Origin: CAZWFW01 sp964633445
Lineage (GTDB): Archaea > Undinarchaeota > CAZWFW01
DNA length: 19,886 nt
Assembly: GCA_964633445.1 (NCBI GenBank)
Contig: CAZWFW010000017.1
Coordinates: forward strand, 1 to 19,886
Direction: 5' to 3'
The notes below the pieces were generated by a model. The model did not search any database, was not told the DNA's origin, and worked only from the letters and a program-made list of their open reading frames with translations. Below, in pieces: positions 1-6,451 of this stretch (position 1 is its first letter; each line of letters starts with the position of its first letter). The translations under genes and the position numbers were made by a program.

Positions 1-666
1 CCTTTTCTACGATAATGGTAACCGAGAACGAGCTTCTCTGTACTGGTTTCAAAGGGCGTAGGCAATATTATCGACGAGCATTGTAACATTGTTCTCGTTT
101 ACATCTACGGGTAGGTAACCTCTAGGCTTGCACTTTTTGATTTCCTTAACAAAGATGAGGTAGATTATAAGCTGTCTATTCCTCTTATCAAGCTTAATCT
201 TAGCTTCGGAAACTAGCTTCCATCCTCTATTGATGTATTTCCAGTATTGTTTATGAGGCTCAAACTCCACTATTACCCATCCTCTATGAGTTGCTATCTT
301 TATTGATGTATATCCATTAGGCTTCCATAGGTGGTCATCGAGCCATATACTGACTCTCCTAACCTCTGGGTACTCACTTTCGGCTAATCCTAGCTTCTTC
401 AGCCTCAAGAAACTCTTAACCCTCGTACCAGCGTCTTGGCAAGTAGTGTAGACGTAATGTGATGGTAGCTGTGGATATAAGTTCCTCATCTCACGGTACT
501 TCAATGCCTTAAGCCTAGTAAAGCTTCTGATGTTGTTCCTTACAGCATACATAGTTAGTTGCTCAACCATGTTACGGTACATACCCTCAAGTTCAACTAA
601 GACCCTAAACACCTTCCTCGGTAGTTTAACACTCTTCACGATGATTGTCCTTGCTACCCTAGTCAT
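1..666 (-). pseudogene. tnpB: TnpB RNA-guided nuclease, N-terminal part, frameshifted
   Basis: TnpB is the RuvC-fold nuclease of IS607 and IS605 elements. It is guided by an omega-RNA made from the element's end. The first 205 codons (666 down to 52) are intact and end just after the RuvC-I motif PVDVNENN, with Asp188 as the expected first catalytic residue. The frame then stops at 49-51. Reading on in the other frame from about position 53 to the window edge gives FETSTEKLVLGYHYRRK, which reads as natural TnpB continuation. A single extra base in the CCC run (GGG at 54-56 on plus) therefore breaks the gene. The rest of RuvC and the zinc ribbon are off the left edge. The start ATG overlaps the end of tnpA (AATGACTAG), which suggests translational coupling. 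A sequencing error is an alternative to true decay. Confidence 0.85.
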
Positions 667-1297
667 TCTTCTCTACCTCTTGCAACAACTGCCTGAAACC
701 TTGAACGAGCCTCTTTTTCTTGTGACTCCTCATGCCATAGAGCTTACCAGCAAAGGAGGTAACAATTGCTAACAAGTCTTCAACTAGTTCTTGATAAGCG
801 TCTTTAGGCTCTTCACCATAAACAATTTCTATTTTAACACCGTATTGTCTAAAGAAGTACTCTAGGTACTCGAATCCAAAGCGGGTAAGTCTATCCTTGT
901 AGGTGATAACTACTACATCTACTTGCTTGTTTACCACGTAGTTGAAGAGCTTCATCAAGCCTCTACGGTTAGTCTTCAACCCGCTAGCTACATCGCTTAG
1001 AACATCAACTACTCTATATCCTTTCGCTGAACAATACTGTGTCAGGTACTCTATCTGTCTATCAAGGTCTCCCTTTTGGTCTGAAGAACTGACACGAACA
1101 TAAATGATTGCTCTCATCTCTCTTGTTTCCTCTTTTCCCCTTATAATCCTTTCAATCTCGCTTTCTGGTATCATCCATCTACCAGTAGGTGTTTTCGCAG
1201 CTCTAATCTTACCTGAGTAAATCCACCTCTTTAAAGTAATGAAGCTAATCCCGAGACGCCTACATGCCTCCCTTGGCGGTAGTAAACTTTCCATCAT
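659..1297 (-). CDS. tnpA: IS607-family serine recombinase TnpA
   Basis: This 212-aa protein catalyses excision and insertion of the element. Residues about 1-52 form a MerR-like helix-turn-helix (PREACRRLGISFITLKRWI, then a wing with TPTGRW). Residues about 61-200 are a small serine recombinase domain with Y-x-R-V-S around Ser70 (YVRVSSSDQ), the conserved D-R-x-T-R patch (YKDRLTRFG) and a basic C-terminal helix. The order (DNA-binding domain first, catalytic domain second) and the length are normal for IS607. The gene looks intact. Its ATG lies in an ATGA overlap with the stop of the upstream toxin frame, so read-through translation from the toxin operon could drive it in addition to the TATA-like element upstream. 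Confidence 0.93.
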   Translation of the reverse strand: MMESLLPPREACRRLGISFITLKRWIYSGKIRAAKTPTGRWMIPESEIERIIRGKEETREMRAIIYVRVSSSDQKGDLDRQIEYLTQYCSAKGYRVVDVLSDVASGLKTNRRGLMKLFNYVVNKQVDVVVITYKDRLTRFGFEYLEYFFRQYGVKIEIVYGEEPKDAYQELVEDLLAIVTSFAGKLYGMRSHKKKRLVQGFRQLLQEVEKND

Positions 1298-1608
1298 CTG
1301 CTATTCTCCGATACAGTATGATACACTTTGAAATATTTAAAGGTTTCTGCCCCAGCTATTAATCCTTTATGTAAAGTTGCTATTTTTGTAAGCTTAATTA
1401 TGGAGTCTGTCTTTAAACCTGTTAGCTTGAATTCTGGATGATCTTTTGTTATCAAAACATCTGTTTCTGGATTGTATTTCTCCACCCTGGAAGAAATGAA
1501 AGCAACTACAACATCTTCTTTTTCTTCATACAAGACCAGAGCCGGTCTCAATTTTCTTCTTATTAGGTCAGTAAACGGAAAATAAATTAAAACTACCTTC
1601 CCTTTCAT
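1294..1608 (-). pseudogene. PemK/MazF-type toxin, 3' end replaced by IS607
   Basis: The N-terminal about 85 residues match the PemK/MazF mRNA-interferase fold: VVLIYFPFTD, then the R-P-A-L-V motif (LRPALVL), a middle strand VVVAFISSRVE, and the conserved TDSIIKLTKIATLHKGLIAG. The family normally continues with about 20-30 more residues of C-terminal helix. Here the last 17 codons (from AETFKYF onward) come from the transposon end, and the stop coincides with the tnpA start. A Shine-Dalgarno-like AAGGA sits about 5 nt before the ATG. The likely product is truncated and possibly inactive; the missing 3' end should lie beyond the other end of the transposon. Whether the foreign tail restores folding cannot be told from sequence. 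Confidence 0.75.
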
Positions 1609-1828
1609 GCTTTTCCTTGGTGTCTTTTGGTGTATAGAGTTCAGGTTCCTTCTCCAAAAACTTTTTCAAAGATTCTTCTTGAATTTTAAGAAATCCTAAA
1701 TTTTCCAAATACTTTTCGATTAGCTTCAACCTTTCATTCACTTCTTTTAATATTGCCAAAGCTTTTACAACTTCCTTTATCAGATTTTCATCGACCTCTG
1801 AATTATTTTTCCCATAAAATTCTATCAT
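1568..1828 (-). CDS. Small acidic helical protein, candidate antitoxin
   Basis: An 86-aa protein of no family that I recognise. It is encoded immediately upstream of the MazF-like toxin on the same strand, and its end overlaps the toxin start by 41 nt. The sequence is strongly charged and helical, with heptad-like leucines and isoleucines at about residues 15-65 (LIKEVVKALAILKEVNERL, then EKYLENLGFLK). This suits a dimerising antitoxin. Position, size and overlap suggest the partner of the toxin; this is inference from context. A TATA-like TTTTTATAAAC on the minus strand (about 1866-1876) would give a leader of roughly a dozen bases. If the toxin is dead, this gene may be a relic under no selection. 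Confidence 0.6.
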   Translation of the reverse strand: MIEFYGKNNSEVDENLIKEVVKALAILKEVNERLKLIEKYLENLGFLKIQEESLKKFLEKEPELYTPKDTKEKHEREGSFNLFSVY

Positions 1829-1902
1829 CTTGATGAGATAAAAATTTAATCAAGCAGCAGTATAAGTTTATAAAAATTTAAATGTCTAATTTACCAGATT
1901 TT

Positions 1903-2182
1903 ATGAAATTTAGAAAGGTTTCTCCCTTCATATTTCTTCTCTTTACATATTTTCTACTTTTAATGATTCTGAAGTAATGGTAGAAAGCACCTTGTTAGTA
2001 ACTAGCTGATTTTAGTGTTATTTGGACAATATCTCTTGGTAAAATAAAAGAAATTCAATTTTTAGAAAGCATAAGAAATTACTCAAACAGCTTTCTGGAA
2101 AAGAAAGGGGATAGGCTAAAGTTAGAGAAGAGAAAGAAGGATTTTTCCATTCTTGGGCTTTTAGGAAGCTTAGCAATATATT
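1903..2182 (+). pseudogene. Decayed small membrane-protein gene (weak)
   Basis: This is the only coding-like signal in the gap between the toxin-antitoxin pair and the KaiC fragment. A frame starting at ATG 1903 encodes a signal-anchor-like stretch (MKFRKVSPFIFLLFTYFLLL) and stops after 24 codons. From about 1968 a second frame continues as SEVMVESTLLVTS. From 2008 the first frame resumes as FSVIWTISLGKIKEIQFLE and runs to a stop at 2180-2182. Two compensating frame changes would join these into one protein of about 90 residues. A TATA-like TTTATAAAA lies upstream at about 1867-1875. Alternatively the first 24 codons are a genuine tiny membrane peptide and the remainder chance. No family recognised. 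Confidence 0.3.
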
Positions 2183-2240
2183 AAATACAAAGCTAATTTA
2201 GAAGAGATTTGTGTAGTATATGTTAATCCTAAGAACTCGT

Positions 2241-2465
2241 CTAAGCGTTGCTATAATGTTCATTAACTTTTTCTTCAAAGGTAATAAATACGCCGGGTTC
2301 TCCCTTCTTCACGCCTTCATAAATAAACTGCAAAGCAAATGTTGTCTTTCCAGTACCAGGTTCTCCGCTAATTATAACTATTGAATTTTTGGGAAATCCT
2401 CCCTCAATTAAATCATCCAATCCTTGAACTCCTGTGGGAACCCTTTCAATCATCTTAATCACCAT
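2241..2465 (-). pseudogene. KaiC/RadA-like ATPase, N-terminal fragment
   Basis: 74 codons match the start of a KaiC-family RecA ATPase: the P-T-G-V-Q-G-L-D-D-L-I-E-G-G entry motif, Walker A GEPGTGKTT and the strand GVFITFEE. The frame then ends abruptly in VNEHYSNA and a stop. Full-length single-domain relatives (such as the intact paralogue at 12230-12916) have about 230 residues and include Walker B, which is absent here. I find no continuation in any minus-strand frame down to 1830. It is therefore a truncated remnant, or possibly a short expressed P-loop peptide. It starts only 33 bp from, and divergent to, acdB. Confidence 0.75.
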
Positions 2466-2471
2466 TAATAA

Positions 2472-2484
2472 TTAAGCTTAAAAT
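2472..2484 (+). promoter_or_regulatory. Candidate TATA region of acdBA
   Basis: The stretch TTAAGCTTAAAAT lies 15-27 bp before the acdB ATG. No Shine-Dalgarno sequence precedes that ATG, which suggests a leaderless transcript starting at or next to 2499. The box is not a perfect archaeal TATA match, so the assignment is tentative. Confidence 0.35.
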
Positions 2485-2498
2485 CAATAATATTATTT

Positions 2499-3176
2499 AT
2501 GCATGAGCTAATAGTGAAGGCTTTGGCTGAGCAAAGGTATTTGAGCGAGTTTGAGGCTAAAAAAGTTTTGAAGGATTATGGTTTAGAAGTTACAAGAGAA
2601 TTCATAGCAAAGAGTGTTGATGAGGCTTTGGAGTTTGCAAGCAAAATAGGATATCCAGTTGTTTTAAAAGTTGTTTCCAGAGAGATAAAGCACAAAACTG
2701 ATGTTGGTTGCGTTAGAGTTGGGATAGGAGATGAAAAAGCTTTGCTAGTAGCTTATAATGAAATTTTAGAAAACGCAAGAAAAGTTTCGAAGAGCGTAGA
2801 AGGCATACTTGTTCAGGAAATGGTTAATGGCTTGGAATTTATAATTGGGGTTGTTAAGGATAGGACGTTTGGAAAAGTAATAATGTTTGGTTTGGGGGGA
2901 ATATTCACCGAGATTTTAAAGGATGTTTCATTTAGGGTTTTGCCAATAAGTGAGGAGGATGCCTATGATATGATTCACGAAATAAAGGCAAGGAAAATGT
3001 TAGAGGGTTATAGGGGAATTAGGGTAAGGAAGGAAAAGATAGTTGATGCTATAGTAAAAATTGCTAAGCTTTGCAATGAGGAGCCTATCAGAGAGCTCGA
3101 TATAAACCCGTTAATAGTTAATGATAAAGAGGCAAAAGTTGTCGATGCATTAATATTATTAGAAGATGGCACTTGA
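2499..3176 (+). CDS. acdB: ADP-forming acetyl-CoA synthetase, beta subunit
   Basis: This 225-aa ATP-grasp protein is the nucleotide-binding subunit of ADP-forming acetyl/acyl-CoA synthetase. The enzyme converts acyl-CoA, ADP and phosphate to the free acid, CoA and ATP, the main substrate-level phosphorylation step in fermenting archaea. Visible signatures are the N-terminal E-x-E-A-K-x-x-L motif, GYPVVLKVVS with KHKTDVG, the core VQEMVNGLEFIIGVVKD, FGKVIMFGLGGIFTE and the C-terminal ELDINPLIV. The length is normal for the separate beta subunit, as in Thermococcales, rather than the single-chain fusion. ATG 2499 is chosen from the conserved N-terminus. It overlaps the alpha gene by 11 nt, so the two are probably translationally coupled. 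Confidence 0.93.
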   Translation: MHELIVKALAEQRYLSEFEAKKVLKDYGLEVTREFIAKSVDEALEFASKIGYPVVLKVVSREIKHKTDVGCVRVGIGDEKALLVAYNEILENARKVSKSVEGILVQEMVNGLEFIIGVVKDRTFGKVIMFGLGGIFTEILKDVSFRVLPISEEDAYDMIHEIKARKMLEGYRGIRVRKEKIVDAIVKIAKLCNEEPIRELDINPLIVNDKEAKVVDALILLEDGT

Positions 3177-4557
3177 TTTCTTCTTTAATCCTAAAGCAGT
3201 AGCGGTTATTGGTGCTAGTAGAAATAGGCAGAAGGTGGGGAATGTTATATTTAGGAACATGCTTGAAAGGCATGAGAAGGTTTTTCCTGTAAATCCCAAG
3301 GCTGGAGAGGTAGAGGGAGTTAAGTGCTATAGAAGCGTGCTTGAAATTCCTCGTGAAGTTGATTTGGCAATAATTGCAATACCAGCAAACTTCGTGCCAG
3401 AGGCTTTGGAGGAATGTGGAAAGAAAGGTGTTAAGGGGGCGATAATAATCTCGGGAGGGTTCTCCGAAGTTGGAAATTTTGAATTAGAAAGGAGGATTAA
3501 GGAAATCGCAAGAAAGTATGGCTTAAGAATTATTGGTCCAAATTGTGTAGGCGTGCTAAGCGATAAAGTAGATAGTCTATTCTTCCCAACATACAGGCTT
3601 AGAAGGCCCGAAAAGGGGAAAATAGCTTTTGTTTCTCAATCTGGTGCATATGGCGCTGCAATGCTCGATTGGCTTGCAAGTGAAGGTTTAGGAATAAGCA
3701 AATTTGTTAGTTATGGAAACAAGGCTGATGTTGATGACATTGATTTGCTAAGCTATCTTAAGGATGATGAGGAAACTAAGGTTATTGTTATGTATCTCGA
3801 AGAAACGGGAAATGGTAGGAAGTTTATGGAAATTGCTAGGCAGGTTTCGTTAAAGAAACCAATAATTGTGCTTAAGGCAGGGAGAAGCGAAGAAGGGGCA
3901 AAAGCTGTTGCCTCTCATACCGGCTCAATGGCGGGAAAAGATGAAATTTATAGTGCTGCATTTAAACAATGCGGTATAGTGAGAGCCTATGATTCTGAAG
4001 AGCTTTTTGATTTTGCAAAGGCGTTGCTTATGCAACCTCCAATAAGCAATAATAGGGTTGCAATTGTAACAGATGGAGGTGGTTTTGGTATAATTGCAAC
4101 GGATATTTGTGTGGCGTCAGGTCTTAGAATTGCGAAGCTAAGCAAGGAAACTGTTGAGCAATTGAGAAAAAATTTGCCCGAAAGGGTTTCCGTGCATAAC
4201 CCAATCGATTTGACTGGAGATGCGGACAGCCAGCGTTATGAAGTTGCTTTGAATATTACTGCAAAAGATAAGAATGTTGATGCTTTGTTGGTAATCCTCC
4301 TTTTCCAAGTTCCTACCCTGCATTCTGATATTGTTGATGTGCTTGCAAGCGTTCAAAAGAAATTTAGCAAGCCTATTGTTGTTTGTGCTGCTGGAGGGGA
4401 GTTTACAAGGATTCAGGCAAGAATACTTGAAGAAGCAGGGATTCCCGTTTATTCTACACCAGGGAGAGCTGCAAAGGCTATAAATGCTCTATATAAATAC
4501 GGTAGGTGGATAGAGAAAAATAGAAAAGAAGGAAAATCAGATCTTACCCAGAGCTAG
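3166..4557 (+). CDS. acdA: ADP-forming acetyl-CoA synthetase, alpha subunit
   Basis: This 463-aa subunit carries the CoA-binding and ligase domains. Residues about 4-130 form the CoA-binding Rossmann domain (PKAVAVIGAS, IIGPNCVGV). Residues about 150-290 form the first succinyl-CoA-synthetase-like domain (GKIAFVSQSGAYGAAM). His251 in ASHTGSMAG is the expected phospho-histidine that relays phosphate from the acyl phosphate to the beta subunit. The last third is the second ligase domain (VAIVTDGGGFGI, HNPIDLTGDA). The length and order are normal for the separate alpha subunit. It follows acdB with an 11-nt overlap, which points to a 1:1 complex in the cytosol. Substrate preference (acetate, branched-chain or aryl acids) cannot be read from the sequence. 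Confidence 0.94.
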   Translation: MALDFFFNPKAVAVIGASRNRQKVGNVIFRNMLERHEKVFPVNPKAGEVEGVKCYRSVLEIPREVDLAIIAIPANFVPEALEECGKKGVKGAIIISGGFSEVGNFELERRIKEIARKYGLRIIGPNCVGVLSDKVDSLFFPTYRLRRPEKGKIAFVSQSGAYGAAMLDWLASEGLGISKFVSYGNKADVDDIDLLSYLKDDEETKVIVMYLEETGNGRKFMEIARQVSLKKPIIVLKAGRSEEGAKAVASHTGSMAGKDEIYSAAFKQCGIVRAYDSEELFDFAKALLMQPPISNNRVAIVTDGGGFGIIATDICVASGLRIAKLSKETVEQLRKNLPERVSVHNPIDLTGDADSQRYEVALNITAKDKNVDALLVILLFQVPTLHSDIVDVLASVQKKFSKPIVVCAAGGEFTRIQARILEEAGIPVYSTPGRAAKAINALYKYGRWIEKNRKEGKSDLTQS

Positions 4558-4626
4558 CAAAACTACAACAATAACAGCAATCACTGCAATAATTCCTCCA
4601 ATAACCTTTGGGTCCTTGAGATCCAT
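4537..4626 (-). CDS. 29-aa single-pass membrane peptide
   Basis: A very short gene, reading antisense across the last 21 nt of acdA. It encodes MDLKDPKVIGG followed by a continuous hydrophobic helix (IIAVIAVIVVVLLALG) and K-I-stop. Support comes from the signals upstream: a clean Shine-Dalgarno AGGTGA (TCACCT at 4632-4637 on plus) 5 nt before the ATG, and a TATA box in the palindrome about 26 bp before the implied transcript start. The D-P-K-x-V lead-in to a tail helix resembles the C-terminal tail of archaeal Sec61-beta, but the cytosolic part of that family is missing, so I do not name it. It could be a free-standing membrane micropeptide transcribed divergently from the next gene. Confidence 0.6.
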   Translation of the reverse strand: MDLKDPKVIGGIIAVIAVIVVVLLALGKI

Positions 4627-4662
4627 CTATTTTCACCTATGAAATTTTTTTTGCATAGCATT

Positions 4663-4704
4663 TATAAATGATTTATTTTCCATATGGAAAATAAATCATT
4701 TATA
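4663..4704. promoter_or_regulatory. 42-bp perfect palindrome: bidirectional promoter/operator
   Basis: The two 21-bp arms are exact reverse complements with no spacer, centred on CATATG between 4683 and 4684. Each arm ends in a TATA-like ATTTATA. The right box (about 4698-4704) lies about 27 bp before ATG 4729/4732 of the secreted-protein gene. The left box (about 4663-4669) lies about 26 bp before a start that would just include the Shine-Dalgarno of the 29-aa gene. The palindrome therefore probably holds both promoters, and its symmetry suggests binding by a dimeric or tetrameric regulator across the centre. A cruciform or a transposon-end relic are alternatives. Confidence 0.65.
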
Positions 4705-4728
4705 CGGGGGATCTGGCTAGTAAAAACT

Positions 4729-5358
4729 ATGATGATCAAGGAAAAGTTTTTGGTGATTTTCTTAATCTTGTTGATTCTAATTCCTAGTGTAGCATTTTGT
4801 TATTATGGAGCGAAGGTTGAATTTTTAGGCAGTGTTGACTTTGATAAGCTAAAATATGTTAAGGGATGCGAAGTAACTGAAAATTTTGGAAGTTGTAAGA
4901 TTTTTGTGCAGGGTTATGATATATCCATAAATTTTACGCAAAAAAATGAGAAGGTTTCGCTTGCCTTTGTCTTATCTCCAGATCCCCAGTTTACAGAGGA
5001 TACCTTAAAGATGCAACTTAATTATATAATAAGGGAGTTTGAAAATACAACAGTATTGAAGGTTAATGAAGATATGGATGCTGTGCTATCTCGTATAACA
5101 CCCTTGGGTAGTGAACCGCAAGTTGCTACAAGCTATTCTCAAGTAACACCTATAGTCAGAGATATTGTGAAAGAACTTATGAAGCCTTATGAACCATACA
5201 TAACTCTTTCCTTAAAACTCTTTATTGTACTTCTTGTTGTTTCTATAGCTATGAGTATAATCTCAACATTTCTAAAGGCAAGATATGAAAAGAAGATATT
5301 AAACGAGCTTAGAGAAATTAAAAAGCTTCTAGAGAATTATAGTCCTACAGAGCAGTAG
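4729..5358 (+). CDS. Membrane-anchored secreted protein, unknown function
   Basis: About 209 residues with no family I recognise. An N-terminal signal peptide (KEKFLVIFLILLILIPSVAFC) starts at ATG 4729 or 4732. An in-frame ATG at 4684 exists, but it lies in the centre of the palindrome and would place 15 polar residues before the signal sequence, so I prefer the internal start. The outer domain (about residues 25-155) has a close cysteine pair (CEVTENFGSC) that may form a disulfide, and N-x-T sequons (NFT, NTT). A transmembrane helix at about 160-182 (LSLKLFIVLLVVSIAMSI) is followed by a basic, heptad-like cytosolic tail (LNELREIKKLLENY). This topology suits a surface sensor or an anchor protein. 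No in-strand partner follows; decayed mobile DNA starts within a few bases of the stop. Confidence 0.75.
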   Translation: MMIKEKFLVIFLILLILIPSVAFCYYGAKVEFLGSVDFDKLKYVKGCEVTENFGSCKIFVQGYDISINFTQKNEKVSLAFVLSPDPQFTEDTLKMQLNYIIREFENTTVLKVNEDMDAVLSRITPLGSEPQVATSYSQVTPIVRDIVKELMKPYEPYITLSLKLFIVLLVVSIAMSIISTFLKARYEKKILNELREIKKLLENYSPTEQ

Positions 5359-5515
5359 TGAACTACCACTGTTCATAGAACGGTGACTTCTCCCAGATAA
5401 ACACGCCACTGGGCTGGGGTCCCCCGATACCACTATCTCACCTTCCTCAAAGCAAAGGTCTTTTGATGGGTGGCACATTTTCCTTGCACAGAGGACACCT
5501 GTGCTTGAAATAATA
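5343..5515 (-). other. GC-rich hairpin block, possible IS605-type end relic
   Basis: This stretch is clearly richer in G and C than the genes around it and holds several inverted repeats: CCCAG/CTGGG on the minus strand, GGGGACCCC, GCACAG/CTGTGC (5486-5491 with 5499-5504), and GTTC-ATA-GAAC. One minus-strand frame reads FKHRCPLCKENVPPIKRPLL then stop, with a C-x-x-C pair reminiscent of a transposase zinc ribbon, followed directly by the structured part. That arrangement (C-terminus, then structured GC-rich end) is what a tnpB end with its omega-RNA looks like, but the protein match is too short to be sure. It abuts the stop of the preceding gene. Confidence 0.35.
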
Positions 5516-5543
5516 TGCACCCAAAGTATTTAGATAAATCCAC

Positions 5544-6122
5544 GGGCGTGTCCAAAAATTAATGCAAAACTATAATATTAATTATGAAGCCCCAGATGGA
5601 ATAATGTGCATAACGATATAAAATTGTTGATCAAAACAATTAAAAAGCTTATTTCTGAGATAAAAAGAGCTAGAAAAAGAGGAAGAAAACCAAAAAGAAG
5701 CTTGAAGGGCTATCTTGCTTTAATAATTGTAAAAGAAGCATAATTATTCAAAACTTGTTTGCAAGGAAAGAGTTCCGAAATCCACAATAAACTATTGGGA
5801 GCAAAGATTTAACCCTAAGCTAATAGAAAGGTTGGTTAAAGCGTTAGAGCTAAGATTGAGAAGCTGCTAGATTATTGCTTCTCAATCCTAGACTCAACAA
5901 AGTTCACAACTTGGAGAAAAGATTCAATAGAATTTCATTTATTGGTGAGGAAGGCTGAAAAAACGGTTTATCCTGCTAGCATAGCATTTGGTTCTAGCTT
6001 TTCAGCTATTGAAAGGCTATAGTTGAAGGGAGATCTTTTAGCTGATAGATGGTAATGATAGCAACTCAATTTTAAAACTTATTTTTAAAGCAGGCTATAA
6101 GCCAATAGTTAAGCCTAACAGT
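5544..6122 (+). pseudogene. DDE transposase, multiply frameshifted and truncated
   Basis: A dead DDE-type insertion sequence. Coding traces in changing frames read, in order: KTIKKLISEIKRARKR with RGRKPKRSLKGYLALIIVKE (about 5615-5741); NYWEQRFNPKLIERLVKALE (about 5788-5850); FSILDSTKFTTWRKDSIEFH (from about 5878), with the first catalytic Asp; YPASIAFGSSFSAIERL; LLADRW followed by D-S-N (the second catalytic Asp region); and LIFKAGYKPIVKPNS (to about 6122). At least three frame changes and two in-frame stops separate them. The C-terminal third with the catalytic Glu is gone, replaced by tnpB sequence. GGGCGTGTCCAAAAATT at 5544-5560 may be the left terminal repeat, but no partner is visible. 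The family resembles archaeal IS4/ISNCY-like DDE elements; I cannot name it more closely. Confidence 0.7.
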
Positions 6123-6134
6123 TAAGGTTTAGAC

Positions 6135-6442
6135 ATGCTGGTTAACATAATAGTGTTTAGATTCGTTAAGATATGCTATAAGAAAGGAGTAGCAGAAATC
6201 ACCGTTGGAGATGTTAAGGGAATAAGACAAAGCAACGTAAGAGCACTAAAGTTGATGCAATGATCCATAACTTCTGGAGTTTCAGATACATTATCAATAG
6301 ATTAATCACGACAGCAGAAAACTTGGAATTAAAGTTAAATTTGTTAAAGAGAGCTATGCATCTTCAGTTTGTCCAAGATGTAACTCAAAAAATTGTAATA
6401 AAGCACAAGAGATTATCCAAGTGCTTAGATTGTTGTTGGTGT
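6135..6442 (+). pseudogene. TnpB C-terminal half, frameshifted (IS200/IS605 type)
   Basis: A broken C-terminal half of a TnpB nuclease. Frame one reads IIVFRFVKICYKKGVAEITVGDVKGIRQSN (6150 onward), matching the conserved region that contains the second RuvC acidic residue. A second frame gives KSTKVDAMIHNFWSFRYIIN (from about 6238), the hallmark NxWSF segment. A third gives VKFVKESYASSVCPRCNSKN, the first zinc-ribbon C-x-x-C. A fourth gives HKRLSKCLDC, the second C-x-x-C. At least three frameshifts make a functional protein impossible. The N-terminal half is missing, and decayed DDE transposase lies directly upstream, so either one element landed in the other or a deletion fused them. It is not the same sequence as the IS607 tnpB at 1-666. 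Confidence 0.8.
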
Positions 6443-6451
6443 GCTAAATAT

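Larger units (their letters stand above)
1..1352 (-). mobile_element. IS607-type transposon, partial, inserted in a toxin gene
   Basis: The element carries tnpA (serine recombinase) and tnpB on the minus strand in the IS607 order, with an 8-nt overlap of the two genes. Its tnpA-proximal end is placed at the GGGG run read on the minus strand at about 1350-1353, because homology to the PemK/MazF toxin stops there; IS607 elements are known to insert at GG dinucleotides. About 53 nt lie between that point and tnpA. A TATA-like CTTTAAATA (minus, about 1332-1342) inside this stretch could serve as the element's own promoter. The tnpB-distal end, with the expected omega-RNA, lies beyond the left edge, so the far boundary is unknown. 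Confidence 0.8.

Noticed and set aside
530..772. Plus-strand open frame of 80 codons
   Set aside because: Lies opposite tnpB and tnpA, whose protein matches are clear; it has no motif of its own.
4684..4728. ATG 4684 as the start of the secreted protein
   Set aside because: It sits in the centre of the palindrome before the TATA box and would bury the signal peptide; 4729/4732 fits better.
5329..5520. Minus-strand open frame of 63 codons
   Set aside because: Covers the GC-rich block and the end of the neighbouring gene; no resemblance to a protein family.
5546..5557. GCGTGTCCAAAA repeated at 15933-15944, as a possible matching transposon terminal repeat
   Set aside because: The second copy lies inside the conserved FGHAP segment of dph2, so the match is chance.
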